NCBI RefSeq assembly: GCF_020906515.1
Contig: NC_085849.1
Span: 2,480,001 to 2,544,000 of the forward strand
Reading direction: 5' to 3'
DNA: 64,000 nt
From: Vanrija pseudolonga
Taxonomy: Eukaryota; Basidiomycota; Tremellomycetes; Trichosporonales; Trichosporonaceae
Part shown: positions 48,365-60,377 of the stretch, piece after piece
How the letters are laid out: each line of letters starts with the position of its first letter
Numbering within the stretch: position 1 is the stretch's first letter
The notes under the pieces: model-generated
Told to the model about the DNA's origin: nothing
Databases searched by the model: none
The model's input: the letters and a program-made list of their open reading frames with translations, nothing else
Made by a program: the position numbers and the translations under genes

Positions 48365-49738
48365 ATGCCTCACAGTCACCACTCCCATTCGGGCCAGTTT
48401 TGCCGACACGCAAAGGATACGCTGGCCCAAGTAGTCGACCAGGCCGTGCGAAAAGGTTTCCGGGTCTTTGGGCTGAGCGAACACACGCCAAGATACCGCG
48501 AGTGTGACTTGTTCCCAGAAGAGGTGGGTAGATGACCTGAGGCATGCTGCGAGACCCGAGAGAATGGTGCGGGCGGGCGCGGGGGCCTGCACACGCGCAG
48601 GCGTGCGGGGTACAGAGCAGTGGTACTGTTACGGTACCGGTACGCGTACGCACGATCGATTCCCACACACGCGCGCGCGTGGGTGTACATGTGCAAAGCC
48701 GTTTGCTAATTTGCTCCTCCGCTCACAGGCCGACCTGTCACCACATGACCTGTTGACGACATACGAAGACTTTTTGCGCGAGGCCGTACGCATCCGTGCC
48801 GAGCGGTCAGCAGACATTGATCTTCTCATCGGCATTGAGAGCGACTACATTTCCGAGCTCGACAGCGATGGGCTCGAGCGGCTTCTAGACGCACACCCAG
48901 AAATCGACTATGTGGTGGGCAGCGTCCACCATGTCGACGGCGTCTCGATCGACTTTGACCGCCGCACCTGGTTGCGCTCGGTCAGGGATGTTGGCACCGG
49001 AAGCCAGACGATGGCTCGTCAATCCGACGGGAGTTTGGCACTACTGGTTCCCCTCGATGACGATGATGCTCGCTTGCAGCTCGACTATACCCCTACGGCG
49101 GACGAGCTGGAACCGTTCCTGATCGCCTACTTGGACGCCCAGTACAAGCTGCTGCAGCGCCACCAGCCTGAAGTGGTAGGGCACTTTGACCTGTGTCTGT
49201 TGTGGTGCCCGTCCGCATCACTGGAATCAGTGTGGGACCGTGTGAAACGCAATGTCGAGTACGCAATATCGTACGGAGCACTATTCGAAGCGAACGCGGC
49301 GGCCATTCGCAAGGGGTGGTCCACCTCTTACCCAACCCCTAACGTCCTTCGGGTGAGTCGAACAAGAGTCGGAGGCCAGCTAGGTTGCTAGGGTTCATGG
49401 GTCTCCCGTCACGGCGCCGCCGTCCAAGGCTGCCCTGCCACTGCCGCTGCTGACCTCATTTCCTTTTCCCTCAGCTCATCCTCGACAACGGCGGGCGTAT
49501 ATGCCTCTCGGATGATTCCCACGGCGTATCGTATGTCGGGTTAAACTACGGCCCGATGCGAGACTACCTTGTTGCTCAACAAGTTGAGACAATCTGGTAC
49601 CTTGTCCCTGCTACTGCGGCCTCATGTGCTACAGATCAGCCAGTGGGGAAGAGGGGACGGGTCGTCGCGCGTCCTCTGCAGGGTTGGGCCTCTGATCCTT
49701 TCTGGGCACCCTTCACGACGACAAGTCCTCCGCCATAG
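48365..49738 (+). CDS. HIS2: Histidinol-phosphatase, PHP family
   Basis: Three exons: 48365-48523, 48729-49352 and 49475-49738, about 348 aa. Introns are 205 and 122 bp, longer than average. The enzyme removes phosphate from L-histidinol phosphate, the penultimate step of histidine synthesis. PHP-domain metal ligands are visible: HSHHSHSG at residues 3-10, FGLSEHTPR, IGIESDYI, VGSVHHVDG, VGHFDLCLLW and the C-terminal LSDDSHGV. The length matches yeast His2 (335 aa). A short insert at about residues 145-175 (polar, acidic) is extra. Tail-to-tail with the aprataxin-like gene, 178 bp apart. Confidence 0.94.
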
Positions 49739-49916
49739 GTGGTGTCACCTCGGGTGTAAACTGTAATAATTCTAAATAGACTTTTTGAAATGGGGAATGG
49801 AATATCACGTGACAGTGTTCCTAAACGCAAATGCTAAATGCTTGTCTGTCTATGTAGTCGATCTCGTGCGGCGACAACCACCACAATGTTGCCGCACGCA
49901 CGCAAGCTGGCTGCTT

Positions 49917-51044
49917 TCAATTTCGGCCCGCAGCACGACGTTCCTTGGCCAGCTCGGCCTCGAGGTGCTCCTTGAGCAAGGGCATGTTGCGGAACTCGGC
50001 ATGACACTTGAAGCAAACGAGCGGATCGCGGAGGAGCTGCTCCCTGCTCTCAAGCATCTATTGGGTCGTGTCAGTGGCGGCTGGGTTAAACACGGGCCAA
50101 TTTGCTTGTTGGGTCTTGGCCTCTTCTGTTTGCTCACTCACCCCAGCCTGTCGCTCTGCAACGCCGGGATCGGAACACCACGACTCGACCTCGGCTAGGC
50201 TAATGAAGAACCCGTGGTCGGGGCGGAACGAGTTGTAGTGCTTCTTCGTCTTGAGGGACGGGGACGCTAGGTCGTTTGACATGACGTGCAGATGGAGGTG
50301 TCTTTAGGTTCGAATGGGCTCTACGTCAGCGCCACACGGCCAGGTGCGTGCCAGGTGCCAGGGACCAGGGTTTAGCCTCGCCAGGGCAGCCGCTGGAATC
50401 CGGCGGTAGTACGACCACTTACCTCATTGAAGGAACCGCATGAAACCCGGCGAGCCTGGGGAGGGGGGGCAGGACATGAGCATTGGTTTCTGCGGGCAAC
50501 GTGCGCTGCCGGCGCGCGCAGGCACGCACGCCGGGGGAGGAAATGCGGAGCCAGAGGCGGGTGAAGGGGATAGAGAGACCTCTGCTCGAAGCGAGGCCGG
50601 CCAGCGTGACGGGAACTGAGCTGGAACTGGAACTGGGGCTGGGGGCCTAGGGCTGGCTGGGGCTGGGGCTGGTGGTGACACAACAGGACACTTCAAACCT
50701 ACTTACACTGGCCATTGCCATCCCTCCGTCTTGTGCATCTCGTCCCTGATCATCTCTTGGACCTCGGTAGCAGCGTCGCGCACGGCAGCGAGGACGGCAT
50801 CCCGGGCAGGATGTCGCAAGAGGCTTGCGAGGCTGTCCAAGTCCCGCGCCGTAATCGGCGGAGAAGAAGAATCGAGGTGGTCGCAAGGAAGGCGGGGGAG
50901 CACGAGGAAATGGTACCGGGCCTTTGGGTAGGCGTCAAAGATTGCGATGCAGTGCGGCGTCTCGAGAAGGAGCGTCGAGGGGGGGATGTCGGCTGCGGGA
51001 TTGGCCGTCTCGGCGTACGTGCGCAGCGCGTTGAGGCCTTGCAT
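49917..51044 (-). CDS. HNT3: Aprataxin-like HIT-domain DNA repair protein
   Basis: Four exons: 51044-50707, 50455-50423, 50301-50142 and 50057-49917, about 223 aa. Introns are 251, 121 and 84 bp; exon 2 is 33 nt. The HIT domain shows HFLVLPRLP and the catalytic triad region AVPSMRHLHLHVMS, with the nucleophile histidine in HLHLH. A C-terminal C2HE-type zinc finger reads LVCFKCHAEF, then LLKEHLEAE. Both parts identify aprataxin/Hnt3, which removes AMP from 5' ends left by abortive DNA ligation. The start is the ATG at 51044; no ATG lies in the frame just upstream. Nuclear location is inferred from the family. Confidence 0.92.
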
Positions 51045-54000
51045 CGTGAGTAGGTAGATGGACACGGTTGCTAGTGCCCGCTGCTGTGCTGTGCGCGGTG
51101 TGCGCGGTGTGTGCGCGGCGTGCGGGGTTGGACCGCGTATCGAGTAATGACGGGCCTTGCGTCACCGGGGGACGACCGGCGAGACGGACAGCCGTAGCAA
51201 CAGCAGTAGCAGCAAGCACTGTCTGTGATGCACCAGCAATCGAAGGAACCACAGCGCGGAGGGGGAGGGTGGTTGTGATGGATGCAAGGTGTGGGCCGGC
51301 GGCAGCGCGGGGCGGGGCGAGGGGGAGCGAGTGGAGTAGAGTCGGCGCGGAGTGGAATTGCTACCATTGGTGTGGTGGCGTGAGAGATTCGTGGTGGGAA
51401 TCAGCCAGGCACCGACCGACCGACCGACACGGACAGTGTGGCCGACCGACCACCGCCGCGACGACGACCACAACAGCTGCTGTAGCGGCTGCCTCCAAAC
51501 GGGATCTCCGATGCTGCCCTTGAGTGAGCACGCACGCACGCAGAGCAACAAGCCCAAGACAAGGAACAAGGCTCAGGAGTCGCCAAAACCCATTTTACAG
51601 CACCCGCCCCCACAACTTATGACACGCGCTTTCCTTGTTCCGACGACGACGTTGCGTTGTCGCCGCCGCGCCGACGCCGAGGGGGTGAGAACGCACGCTA
51701 GGACAGGACGCACGCACACCAGCCAGCACCCGAGCGAGGAGCATGATGCACCGCGGAGCACGTACATGCCGTGCCGTGCCGCCTGACACCACCGGCATGT
51801 GCGCCGGCATCTCATGGTGAGAATACACCCCTTCGCCGCCAGCCGTCTCTCGGACCGTGGGTAACTCGTACGGCAGGTACAAACTCAAACGTGATCGCCA
51901 GGGTGTGGTAACAACCTTGTAGTAGTAACGGCGAAGTGCTCGAGCGCTGGTGGTATGTACGTGCTGATACGGTGAAGCAGCTCTGCTGCTCGGAGGAAGC
52001 AAGCAAGCCAGCGACAAGCCGTAGGGGCTACGTAACTCTTATCCGCTGGAACATTGGCTGTGTGGCCATATCGATCCCAGCCGGGCTGGGTACGTTGTGC
52101 CCGCGCACCGCGGGCCAGCGTGCCGCCTCCCGACGCCCGGCTGCCTACCTGAGCCCCACAGCAGCAGCCCAGCTCTCGTGTGAACCAAGAGCCACATATG
52201 GAAGCAAGCTAACGACTAACGACAGAGGGTATCGGCACACGGCGGACCGCGGAGCCCAGGAAAGGTCGGCGCTCGGCGCTCGGTACTCGGAGCCTACTCG
52301 CTCACATGCTCGACGGAAGCACGCTCTCCACAGCGCCGAGTGCCGCTTACGCCCGGTGGAGTGGTGTGGGGGCCTGGCCACTTGGCGCGCCGGATACAAG
52401 CCGGCGCCGATGACCAGGTGGCCCTCTCCAAAGGGTGCCACTGACTGCCGTCGGAGGACAGTGATTCCAGTGACTCAAGCCTGGCATGCTGAGCCGGCTG
52501 TCTGCGGGGCGCTAGCGGCGGGAAGCGGGGTTCGGACCGGTGACGTGGAAGCAAGTTAGCTCCGCGAGGTGGTGCTTGGCGACCCGTCAGTCGACAGTCG
52601 ACAGTCGACCGTCGACGTTCGACGCTAACGCGTGCCTCGGCACACGGACCGGGCCATATGCCGACTCTTACGCCGCCTTCCTCCGGCTGCCGGAAGCTGT
52701 TACGCGAGGTGTTGCGAGCGGTGTACGACGAGCGAGCGAGCAGACACCGAGGGCGAGGACGAGGGCGAGGGCGAGGGCGGCGATAGTGCATGCTTGTGCA
52801 AGTAACTGGTAACTGCCCACCCGGTACCGTTTTGTGCTTGCGACGACGACGACGAGGGAGTTGGAGTGCGCCGTGCGGATGGGAGAGTGCCACAGTGCCC
52901 ACTGCTGCCCACAGCAGCACACCAGGCATGCGCCCACCGGGGCATGTCCACCACACTGGGCCGCAGCATGCCGCTAGTCAGTCACTCGGACCGTGGTCTA
53001 CTGGCACCTAGGCAACTAGGCATGTTGGCACCAAGGCATCGAGGCATCTCGGAAGCTAGGCAACTAGGCAACAGAGCAACAGCCCACAGCGTGCCGTGCG
53101 CGTGCCGTCGCGTGCCGTCGTGTGCCGTACGCGTGCGACGGCTTGCTCGCTCTCGTGCGTGCAAGTGGCATCATGTTCGGCCGCAGCAGCGGCCCAAGTG
53201 GCGCCGGCGGCGTACGCCGACGATGAGGCGACGACGACGATGATGATTATCATGACCCTCGAATGGAGCCAAGAGCCAAGTAAGTCGGTCGGTCGGTCGG
53301 CAACCTTCGCGTATATTGTGCTTGCGGTGCGCGTAATGCGGCTGCGCTCGCGCGTATTGCGGCTTTCGTTGGCCCGGGTTGCGGGGTGCGAGGTGGCGGA
53401 CGACGCTAGTGGCGGCGTACATGAACCGTAGGTCGGCGGCGTAGTCCCCGCCGGGACGACAAGATGTCGGTACCCTCGCTCGACGGCGCCGAGATCGGCG
53501 TGCGCACCGTCCCCGCGGAGCACGGAGCGGGCGGAGCATGCTCGGCATCGTGTATGCTCACGCACCACACGGCCGTGCGCCCGTGCTCTTACGTGGAGCG
53601 ATGTGTCATCGGCGCCACGGCGGCGGTGGAAGGAGTACGCCGTGCGGGTGCGGGCCATGCCGTTCGCGTGGCTGAGAAAGAGTGCCACACTGCTGCTGCA
53701 TGGAAACAGGGGATCGAGCAGATGAGATCACGAGGGTGGTGCCGTTGTCCGCGCGGCTCCTTGTTTCGGATCGAATCTTGTTTCTTGCACCACCCTCTGC
53801 CCCTAACATTGGTACAATGTGATGCGTTGTTGCGATGGCTGGTTGGTTGCTGCCACTCTCCTGCGGTGCCGATCACTCGGCGAGATCTGGGGCAGGAATT
53901 TACAAACTCTAAGCCTGCCGTGCGCGCGCAGCATGGCCCGGCCATGGCCAGGCTTTGGAGGGAGCGGATACTTGGCTGGATACCAGCCCATCCCCTTGCA

Positions 54001-54291
54001 AGTGCCACACTCGGGCGTTTCGGATGCCGGTTTCAAGTTCCGGACATTGCGAGTGACGTCAGTGGCAGGTGGCTGGTGCACAGACACTGAGTACACTGTA
54101 TGGCGATCCAAACCCCCCACCGCCCATCACCCATTCTGACGTCAGTCATGTCGAGGAACAACCAACCATCGGCGACGGCTCGCTTGACCGACCGCCGATT
54201 CCCGCCCACCTAGGACCGGACAACCCTGCTCGACGCTTTGCTCATCCATCCCTCAACAACTTCCCTCGCCTCCTTGTGCATAGTGACAATA
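51045..54291. other. Gene-free region with short tandem words
   Basis: 3.2 kb between the divergent aprataxin-like and mitochondrial genes. It contains repeated GTCGACA words (52588-52615), AGGCAACTAGGCA-type words (52990-53080), GCGTGCCGT words (53090-53135) and GACCGACC runs. No ORF here has conserved-looking composition or splice support. I found no tRNA-like fold. Confidence 0.45.
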
Positions 54292-55799
54292 ATGCGTGTG
54301 ACTGCCATCCGCCGTGCCGCCCTCTCCGCCGCTCCCACCAGGGCCGGCGGCCTCGTTTCCGTGAGCCTGCCTGCCTGCCTGCCTGCCCGCCTGCCTGCCG
54401 CAGCCCCGAGCCAATGGGTGCTGTGCCGCCTACCCATGCTGACGAAAACAGCCTCGCCCCCTCCCTCGCTTGGCCGCGCCCCACGCCGGCGCATCGGCGC
54501 TACTCGCCCGCCCGTCGGGCCCCAACGCGCGCAGGTATGCGTCTGGTGGGCCCTCGACGGGCGGTAACGGCGTCGTCTACCTCGCGCTCGGGACGATCGC
54601 CGTCGTCGCCTTCCTGACCCTCAAGCCCAAGTCGGTCGAGAAGGCCGGTAGCGGTGCCGAGGCCGCCGCGAGGATCGCGGAGGAGGCCGACAAGCAGGCG
54701 AGCGCGGCGACGAAGAAGGTCTCCAAGGTCATCGAGGGCGCTGCCAAGGCTGCCAACGAGGCCGCCGAGAAGGACCCCATCACGACGGTGGGCGACATTG
54801 CCGTCGCTGTCCTCCCTGCGTCCGTGCTGTCATTCTATGACCAGGTCGAGAAGGAGGCCGGCGCGACCGTCGGCGGCTTCCTCTCCAAGATCAAGGACAC
54901 GGACATCCAGGGCACCCTCGACTCGCTCAAGAACGCCGGCAGCGACGACGTGAAGAACGTCGTGGACAAGGTCCAGGCCAAGCTCAAGGAGGCCAACGGC
55001 AAGGTCCAGAACGTCGACTGGAAGCAGCTGTCGTCCGACCTGTCCAAGGAGTATGGCGAGAAGAGCCAGCAGGCGATTGACGTGAGTGGGGGATGGGGGT
55101 GGGCGGCTAGCTGCCCACTCGCGACGACTTGCTCCCAACATGCAATGCTAACCGCCTCGACTCCAGGTCCTCGTCGGCAAGCTCCCCACCAGCGCCGACT
55201 TTGACGACTACTTCAAAAAGGCCGAGCAGTACAGCAAGGACCAGCTCAAGGAGCTCGACGCGGCCGCCGACAAGCTGTACAAGCAGGTTGAGAAGGCGGC
55301 GCAGGACAAGGCGGCCGAGGGCGAGGCCTGGGTGCGGGGCATTGCTGCCGCCAAGCCCGAGGACGTGGACAAGTTTGTCACCGACCTCAAGAACCTGTCC
55401 AAGGAGATTGGCGTGCCGGCCGACGCGATCGACCAGTGGCTACGCGACCGGACCGAGGACGGCAAGCTCTCGACCGAGAAGTTTGCCAAGGAGTTCCAGG
55501 AGCGCATCGACCAGGCGGCCAAGTGGTTCCCCGCCGACTCGGACGACCTTGTCAAGAAGGTCAGCAACGTGTCCCCCGCCGTCGGCAAGCTCTTCGACCA
55601 GCTCATCAAGGAGGCCAACGAGAACATTGAGCGCGGCAAGGCCGAGATTGCCAAGGCGCAGAAGGAGGCCGGCGGCGCTGCGTCTGATGCGGCTGACAAG
55701 GCCAAGTCCGAGTACGAGAAGGGCAAGAAGTCGGTCGGGGCGGCCATCGAGAAGGGCAAGGCCAAGGTCGACGAGGCGGTCAAGAGCGTTACCAAGTAG
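54292..55799 (+). CDS. Mitochondrial single-pass helical protein, unknown
   Basis: Three exons: 54292-54360, 54452-55081 and 55167-55799, about 443 aa. Exon 1 encodes MRVTAIRRAALSAAPTRAGG and, with the Arg-rich start of exon 2, makes a mitochondrial presequence. One membrane segment follows (VVYLALGTIAVVAFLTL, about residues 55-70). The remaining 370 residues are almost entirely Lys/Glu/Asp/Ala-rich amphipathic helix, resembling apolipoprotein or LEA-type repeats. I do not recognise a family; a membrane-shaping or lipid-binding protein of the inner membrane is an inference. Intron 1 has a CCTG repeat (54364-54385), the motif found in the ML-gene microsatellite. The last codons and 3' flank recur at 58835-58920. 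Confidence 0.8.
54364..54400 (+). repeat. CCTG repeat in intron 1
   Basis: About five CCTG units plus interrupted copies just after the donor site of intron 1 of the mitochondrial helical protein gene. Same motif and same gene position as the long array at 21217-21406. Confidence 0.8.
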
Positions 55800-55860
55800 A
55801 CGGACAAATCTGAAGTATGTAGTGGGATGCAGGGGCGTGACTTGCTGAGTGTGTGCAGAG
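55780..55860 (+). repeat. Duplicated segment, left copy
   Basis: Covers the end of the mitochondrial helical gene (AAGAGCGTTACCAAGTAGAC) and its 3' flank (GTAGTGGGATGCAGGGGCGT). A closely matching segment is at 58835-58920. Confidence 0.85.
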
Positions 55861-56739
55861 GCGTGCGTGACATTGTGCATGCACGGATCGCGGGGCGAGA
55901 AGCACAGGCCGCACGCCTCCAGCAGCGTGGACGCGCGTTGCGAAGTCAACCTCTCGTCCTCTCTTCATTTCTCATCTGTCAACCCGAGCTAGCCCCGAAG
56001 AGCATCTGCAGCCCTGGGGATCCTCTCTCACAACACAACACGACACGTGCCACTTCCTTCTCCTCGACCAACTCACCCCCTCCTTTACCGCCTGACCTTC
56101 TCACATCCCCCTCTGCTGCTAATTTCAGATACGCCACCGCCAGTCCACTCCTCACGGCTTTGCTTCTGCTCGGCACCTCGCAGAGTTGGGGAGGCCGTTG
56201 TTACGCTAAAGGACGTCCAGGTCGTCGAAAGGATGCCTCGGGCTACCTCGGGCAGTGCGGACAATGCACAAGGATACCTGGGGCGGTGCAAAGGATGCCG
56301 CCCGTGCCATCCTTTGGTTTCCGGACGGAACGACCTAGCGTGAACGCCTCCTCTGGAAGAACTCCGCGCCGCCGCCACATCACCACCGCTTTGCCTCGTG
56401 GCTGTCGGTGGCGGCGAGGAATCACCGGGGATCACAATTCGGCCGGGCAAATAGCTGGGCCAAGCCTCTTCCCCTGCGCGGCAGCTCAGCGTTGGCGTCT
56501 GGTGCTCTTGCGCCGCTCGTCACGCCTAAGTCACTTGCGTCCTTGGTCCACGACGATGGACAGACCAACAGCTGAAGGCGAAGCGGTCTCGCCTTGTTTA
56601 CCGGTTTACTACAAGAGACGCCATCGAAGCTCGACCGCATCCCCGCCTTTCCTCCAGTGATTTACTCAACCGTTTGTTCGAGGACTCGCATCTGCTGCCA
56701 CCAGCGACCTGGAGAAGTGTCTCAACTCCGCTCGCTCCC
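55800..56739. other. Intergenic within the duplicated locus
   Basis: 3' flank of the mitochondrial gene and 5' region of the downstream paralogue. ORFs read in several frames without splice support. No WW-encoding sequence is seen here, unlike the corresponding place in the downstream unit. Confidence 0.45.
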
Positions 56740-58577
56740 ATGGACGGCTTCCAGATCCTGGAAGCTTGTGACCGGGGCCCGCGGTGTCTTGGCCCCACTC
56801 GCTTCGCGGACCACAACGGAGTTGTTTTCGACTTCGGAAATGTCGAGCCCATCATGAGCTATCGATGGATGGGAACTGCTTTACCGACGCCTTCTGCTGT
56901 TCGTGACATATCCGTTTTCGACTTCACCGTGGCAGACGTGGCCAGGTGGGATATGAGGCAGACGGGTAAATACATGTCGATCCTCTCCACTACCCGTTAC
57001 AGTTTCTTAACATGGCTCGAATTCCGAAAGGTGAGACAGGATGTTGACGACATCGCTGTGCGTTGCCCAAGCTGATAGGTGTTGAATAGGCCTGCACCTT
57101 GTGGTCAAGGTGCCCTGTCGTATCCCGTTGGCTTCCTAGAGGGCGAGGTAAGCCTAGGGGATATCTGGGCACATGGACAAGGTTCTTCGAATTGTCGAAG
57201 GGCCCACAAGGCGAGAGACATTTGAAGACAATGCTTGGCCTAGCACCGCACAGCGATGGCAAGAGACGTGTGGGCATCGTCGGGGTGATTTTCCCGAGTG
57301 TGCCATACCGCAGGTACAACCACCCCCCCATCACCTTGGCAACCATTTTGGTCATCTGGCTTCATATTCAAGGCCATCCCGAGTTAATGGTGAAGCTGTT
57401 TATGGCGAACTGAGAAATAATATCGCAAGACATCAAGAACGCGAGATTAGATATGTTTTTCCATCCCAGCTTCTACCAGAAGGTGCTTTTTCAACTCCAA
57501 TACACCTACGCCATGAGAATAGTTCTTACTATGCCTCAGTACATACGACCTATTAAGAATCTCCTCTTCGCCAAGCTATGTTCGCACTGGTCCAACGACA
57601 TCACCCCGGAAGGAATTCAGAACAAGATAACTCTCCTCTTCAGCACACTCCCACCTGTCAACGAAGACAGCTTGCGACATTACGCCACGCGATGTGGTCT
57701 TGTGTATGGCTCACTCGCCGCGTTTGAGTCCAAGGCACGCGACCGCCGCACCCGCAAGTACGAGATCGCTGCCGCCGTCGTCACTGGTGGTACGACAACC
57801 ATGGCCAATATCCCCGATATTAACGGAGTACCTGTTGGCCCGATACTAGAGCCGGTGGCCACTGGCCTGCGAGGGGTGCTGAATCATGTTTTTCGCCGGA
57901 AACAGACCAACCATGCCGCCGGCGTTAGCTACGTTGCGTACAGATTCAGGCAGGACGTGATCCAGGAAGCCAACCAAGGTCTCATGGCCGCTTATGTTGA
58001 TCAGCGCCACGTAACTTTGGGGGACGACGGCATCCCTCTTTCTGCATTCAGTCCATCCCAGCTTGTCTATTTCAAGCAGACAGCTTGGCAGGTCTTTCAG
58101 GCAATAATGAACGAAGAAGGCTGCATGATTGACTATCAGTTCCTCGAGGACCCCCTCCAGAAGATCCCGGAGCTTCCAGCACCACATTCACCGAACACGA
58201 AACTCTTCCCCCCCAGGATATCGACGGATGTAGAGCATTTCCCCCATGCCTACGGCTTTCCTCCTATCCCCTCTCGTCCGGAACGTCGGGGTCCACCCGC
58301 CGGGGAACTCGATCCTGCAGCATCGTCGAGCGACGCAGAAACCGTCCCGCATCCGGATCAAACCTACGTACCTTCGCCAGATGGCAGTCACCGTCCTGAG
58401 TCGACAGCCATCAGGCCCGACGCCTCTTCTTCAAGGGATGCGACCCAGCCCACCACGAACCCAATGGTGCCCGAAGAAGCGGGAGTGCGGGACGACGACG
58501 ATGCGAGCTCATATCATACGGCCGAAGGAGTCGATGACAGCGAGAGTGGTTGGTGGAACACGGCTGTTGGCATGTAG
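56740..58577 (+). pseudogene. Paralogue of the WW-domain protein, WW-less and with an in-frame stop
   Basis: Exons 56740-57030 and 57090-58577, with a 59-bp intron at the same site as the last intron of the downstream paralogue. It aligns with residues about 200-771 of that protein: TRFADHNGVVFDF, RDISVFDF, PPITLATILVIWLHI, then ATRCGLVYGSLAAFESK and VNGVPVG-like NGVPVGPILEPVATG. No WW domains are encoded upstream. An in-frame TGA at 57411-57413 interrupts it, but similarity resumes in the same frame (SQDIKNARL). Either it is a young pseudogene, or the segment 57387-57434, a 48-nt multiple of three with GT and AG ends, is removed by splicing. Downstream of the stop the frame stays open for 388 codons. 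Confidence 0.65.
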
Positions 58578-58834
58578 GTTTGACGTTTTGGTATGACGAG
58601 TTGAAGCATCTGCCTTACGGTGGTGACTCCGGACCCTGCCCCATTCGATGTCTTTGCTCGACGACGCATGGTTTCAGCTCATGTTTTTAACAGTGCACTA
58701 TTACATGAAGTTAATTGTGCTTCCATAGCCGTTCCCTCCTGTAGCATATTACAGTACCGTAAATATGGATTATACATCCCCGCAGTAAAGCATTGAGTAA
58801 CCCCCTTACGTTGGAGCCGCCATTTCGACGCGGC

Positions 58835-58920
58835 GGCCAAGAGCGTTACCAAGTAGACATACAAAATCGAAAGTGTGTAGTGGGATGCAGGGGCGTCAAT
58901 CACTGAGTCTTTGCACAGAC
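58835..58920 (+). repeat. Duplicated segment, right copy
   Basis: Contains AAGAGCGTTACCAAGTAGAC and GTGTAGTGGGATGCAGGGGCGT, matching 55780-55860 with few differences. It carries the last codons and stop of the mitochondrial gene but no upstream coding part, so it marks a duplication breakpoint. Confidence 0.85.
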
Positions 58921-60317
58921 TGGTGACGCCGAGTGATGCACCCGTCGAGGGGCGTGGGGCGAGAGCAGGGTGGCGAGAGCAGGGTGTTGTCATTGGTGAG
59001 ACGGCACTTTGGGGTGCAGGGTCCACAGTGCACTGACCATTGTCCGTTGCCTCGCACTGCTTCCTCAGTATCAGCTTTTCTGTATGGACTCTTGCCCGTC
59101 CTCTGACCTTCCTAGCCACGAGAAACCATCCCCGAGCGCAGGGGATCCTTTCTTTGAACACAGCTTCCATCCACACCACGTTTTCTTTGCCCGACAACGA
59201 TCAGCTAACGCCTCTTGGCCGGCTTCCTTCCTTAACCGTCTTCCATCACGCCACCGTCGCTCGTACCACTTCTTGTCCGTTCCCGGCTGCAGTCAGGTAC
59301 CCGCCCACTTCACTCTCTGATCACGCACGAGATGTGCTCGCCACCACCTTCCTGCAGCTGTCCCCACATCTATGGAATGATATGCTTGCCTGACTTCTGG
59401 TCGACAATCCGAGCCTTCAAAACCAACGCTTAAGAGTTGCGACGTGTTCAATCCCAGCAAGACTGTCATTGATACATAGCGGCCAGAATCATCGACTGCA
59501 GCTGGTGGTCGAGAGTATCCCGTGGCCACAGCTGATTCTTTGAGCAGTGCTTCGTCCTCAGCCATCCTGTTCCAACTTAAGTCAAGCCCATCGTGTTCTT
59601 GGCATTCTGAGAAAGCAGTCTACGAAAAGACCGAGGACGAAAGAAGCAACGAATCGGGGCTTCGGATGACCCCCTTGAGGATGATGAGACCTCATGCTTC
59701 ACTGCGGATACTTTCGACCAAAGCGAGAATGGTGAGTATGAAGAAAGCCACGAATAAGAGTCACAGACCATGTGGGCGGTACGTTGATCGACTGCGTTAC
59801 AGTGTTGACGTCATTTGGTCCCAGAGCGTCATCAGATGTGTGGCGGAAAATGGAGCCGGCGGCATCTACGGCTTTCGGTCGTACTCTCGGCAGGAAGTGA
59901 TTGCAAGTCTTCATATCCTGTCTCAGTCATCTTGCTCAAGTTGCTGGTCTTCTCGGTTTCCCCGTTTCTGAATCACAGCATCAGAGCCAGACCTATGGTT
60001 TCCTAGAGCGGTGGGCTGTGTACCAAAGGAGGCTCGGGTGGTGCAAAACATGTGTCGGAGGGCGTAAAGGGTGCTCCCTCACGCCACTGTAAGCTCCCTG
60101 CCGTTCTAGAGGCGGTTTTTAGTGGCGACGAATCACTTCAACGAAAGGACAGCAGGGCTCCTTCTCTTAGAGGGATTTTGGCGTCCAACCTCCCGTGCCT
60201 TGCCGGTGCCACGGATCTCCTCTCGAATCAGCGCCGCATTGTTCTGCTTCGGTTCAGTCAACAGACCTACGGCTGGCTCCGAGCGTGCGGTCGAGCCTCT
60301 CGTTTTAATCTGCTACA

Positions 60318-60323
60318 TATATA
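60318..60323 (+). promoter_or_regulatory. TATA box of the WW gene
   Basis: TATATA sits about 55 bp before the start codon at 60378, in otherwise GC-rich DNA. A short pyrimidine-rich leader follows. Confidence 0.5.
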
Positions 60324-60377
60324 GTCGCCTTGTCTAGGCGGTGTCTCCTCCCATATCCCCCATCCACTCCCAGCGAC

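Larger units (their letters stand above)
58578..60377. other. Spacer of the duplicated locus
   Basis: Holds the right copy of the mitochondrial-gene tail near its left end and the promoter of the WW gene at its right end. A minus-strand ORF at 59293-59565 starts MAEDEALLKESA, but I cannot extend or identify it. Confidence 0.4.

Noticed and set aside
53056-53688. 210-codon minus-strand ORF in the 51-54 kb gene-free region
   Set aside because: It is built from simple tandem words and reads as an Arg/Ala/Thr-rich shadow; no homologous motif is seen.
59293-59771. Minus-strand ORFs in the spacer of the duplicated locus
   Set aside because: They start plausibly but have no conserved motif, no clear splice partners and no counterpart in the other unit.
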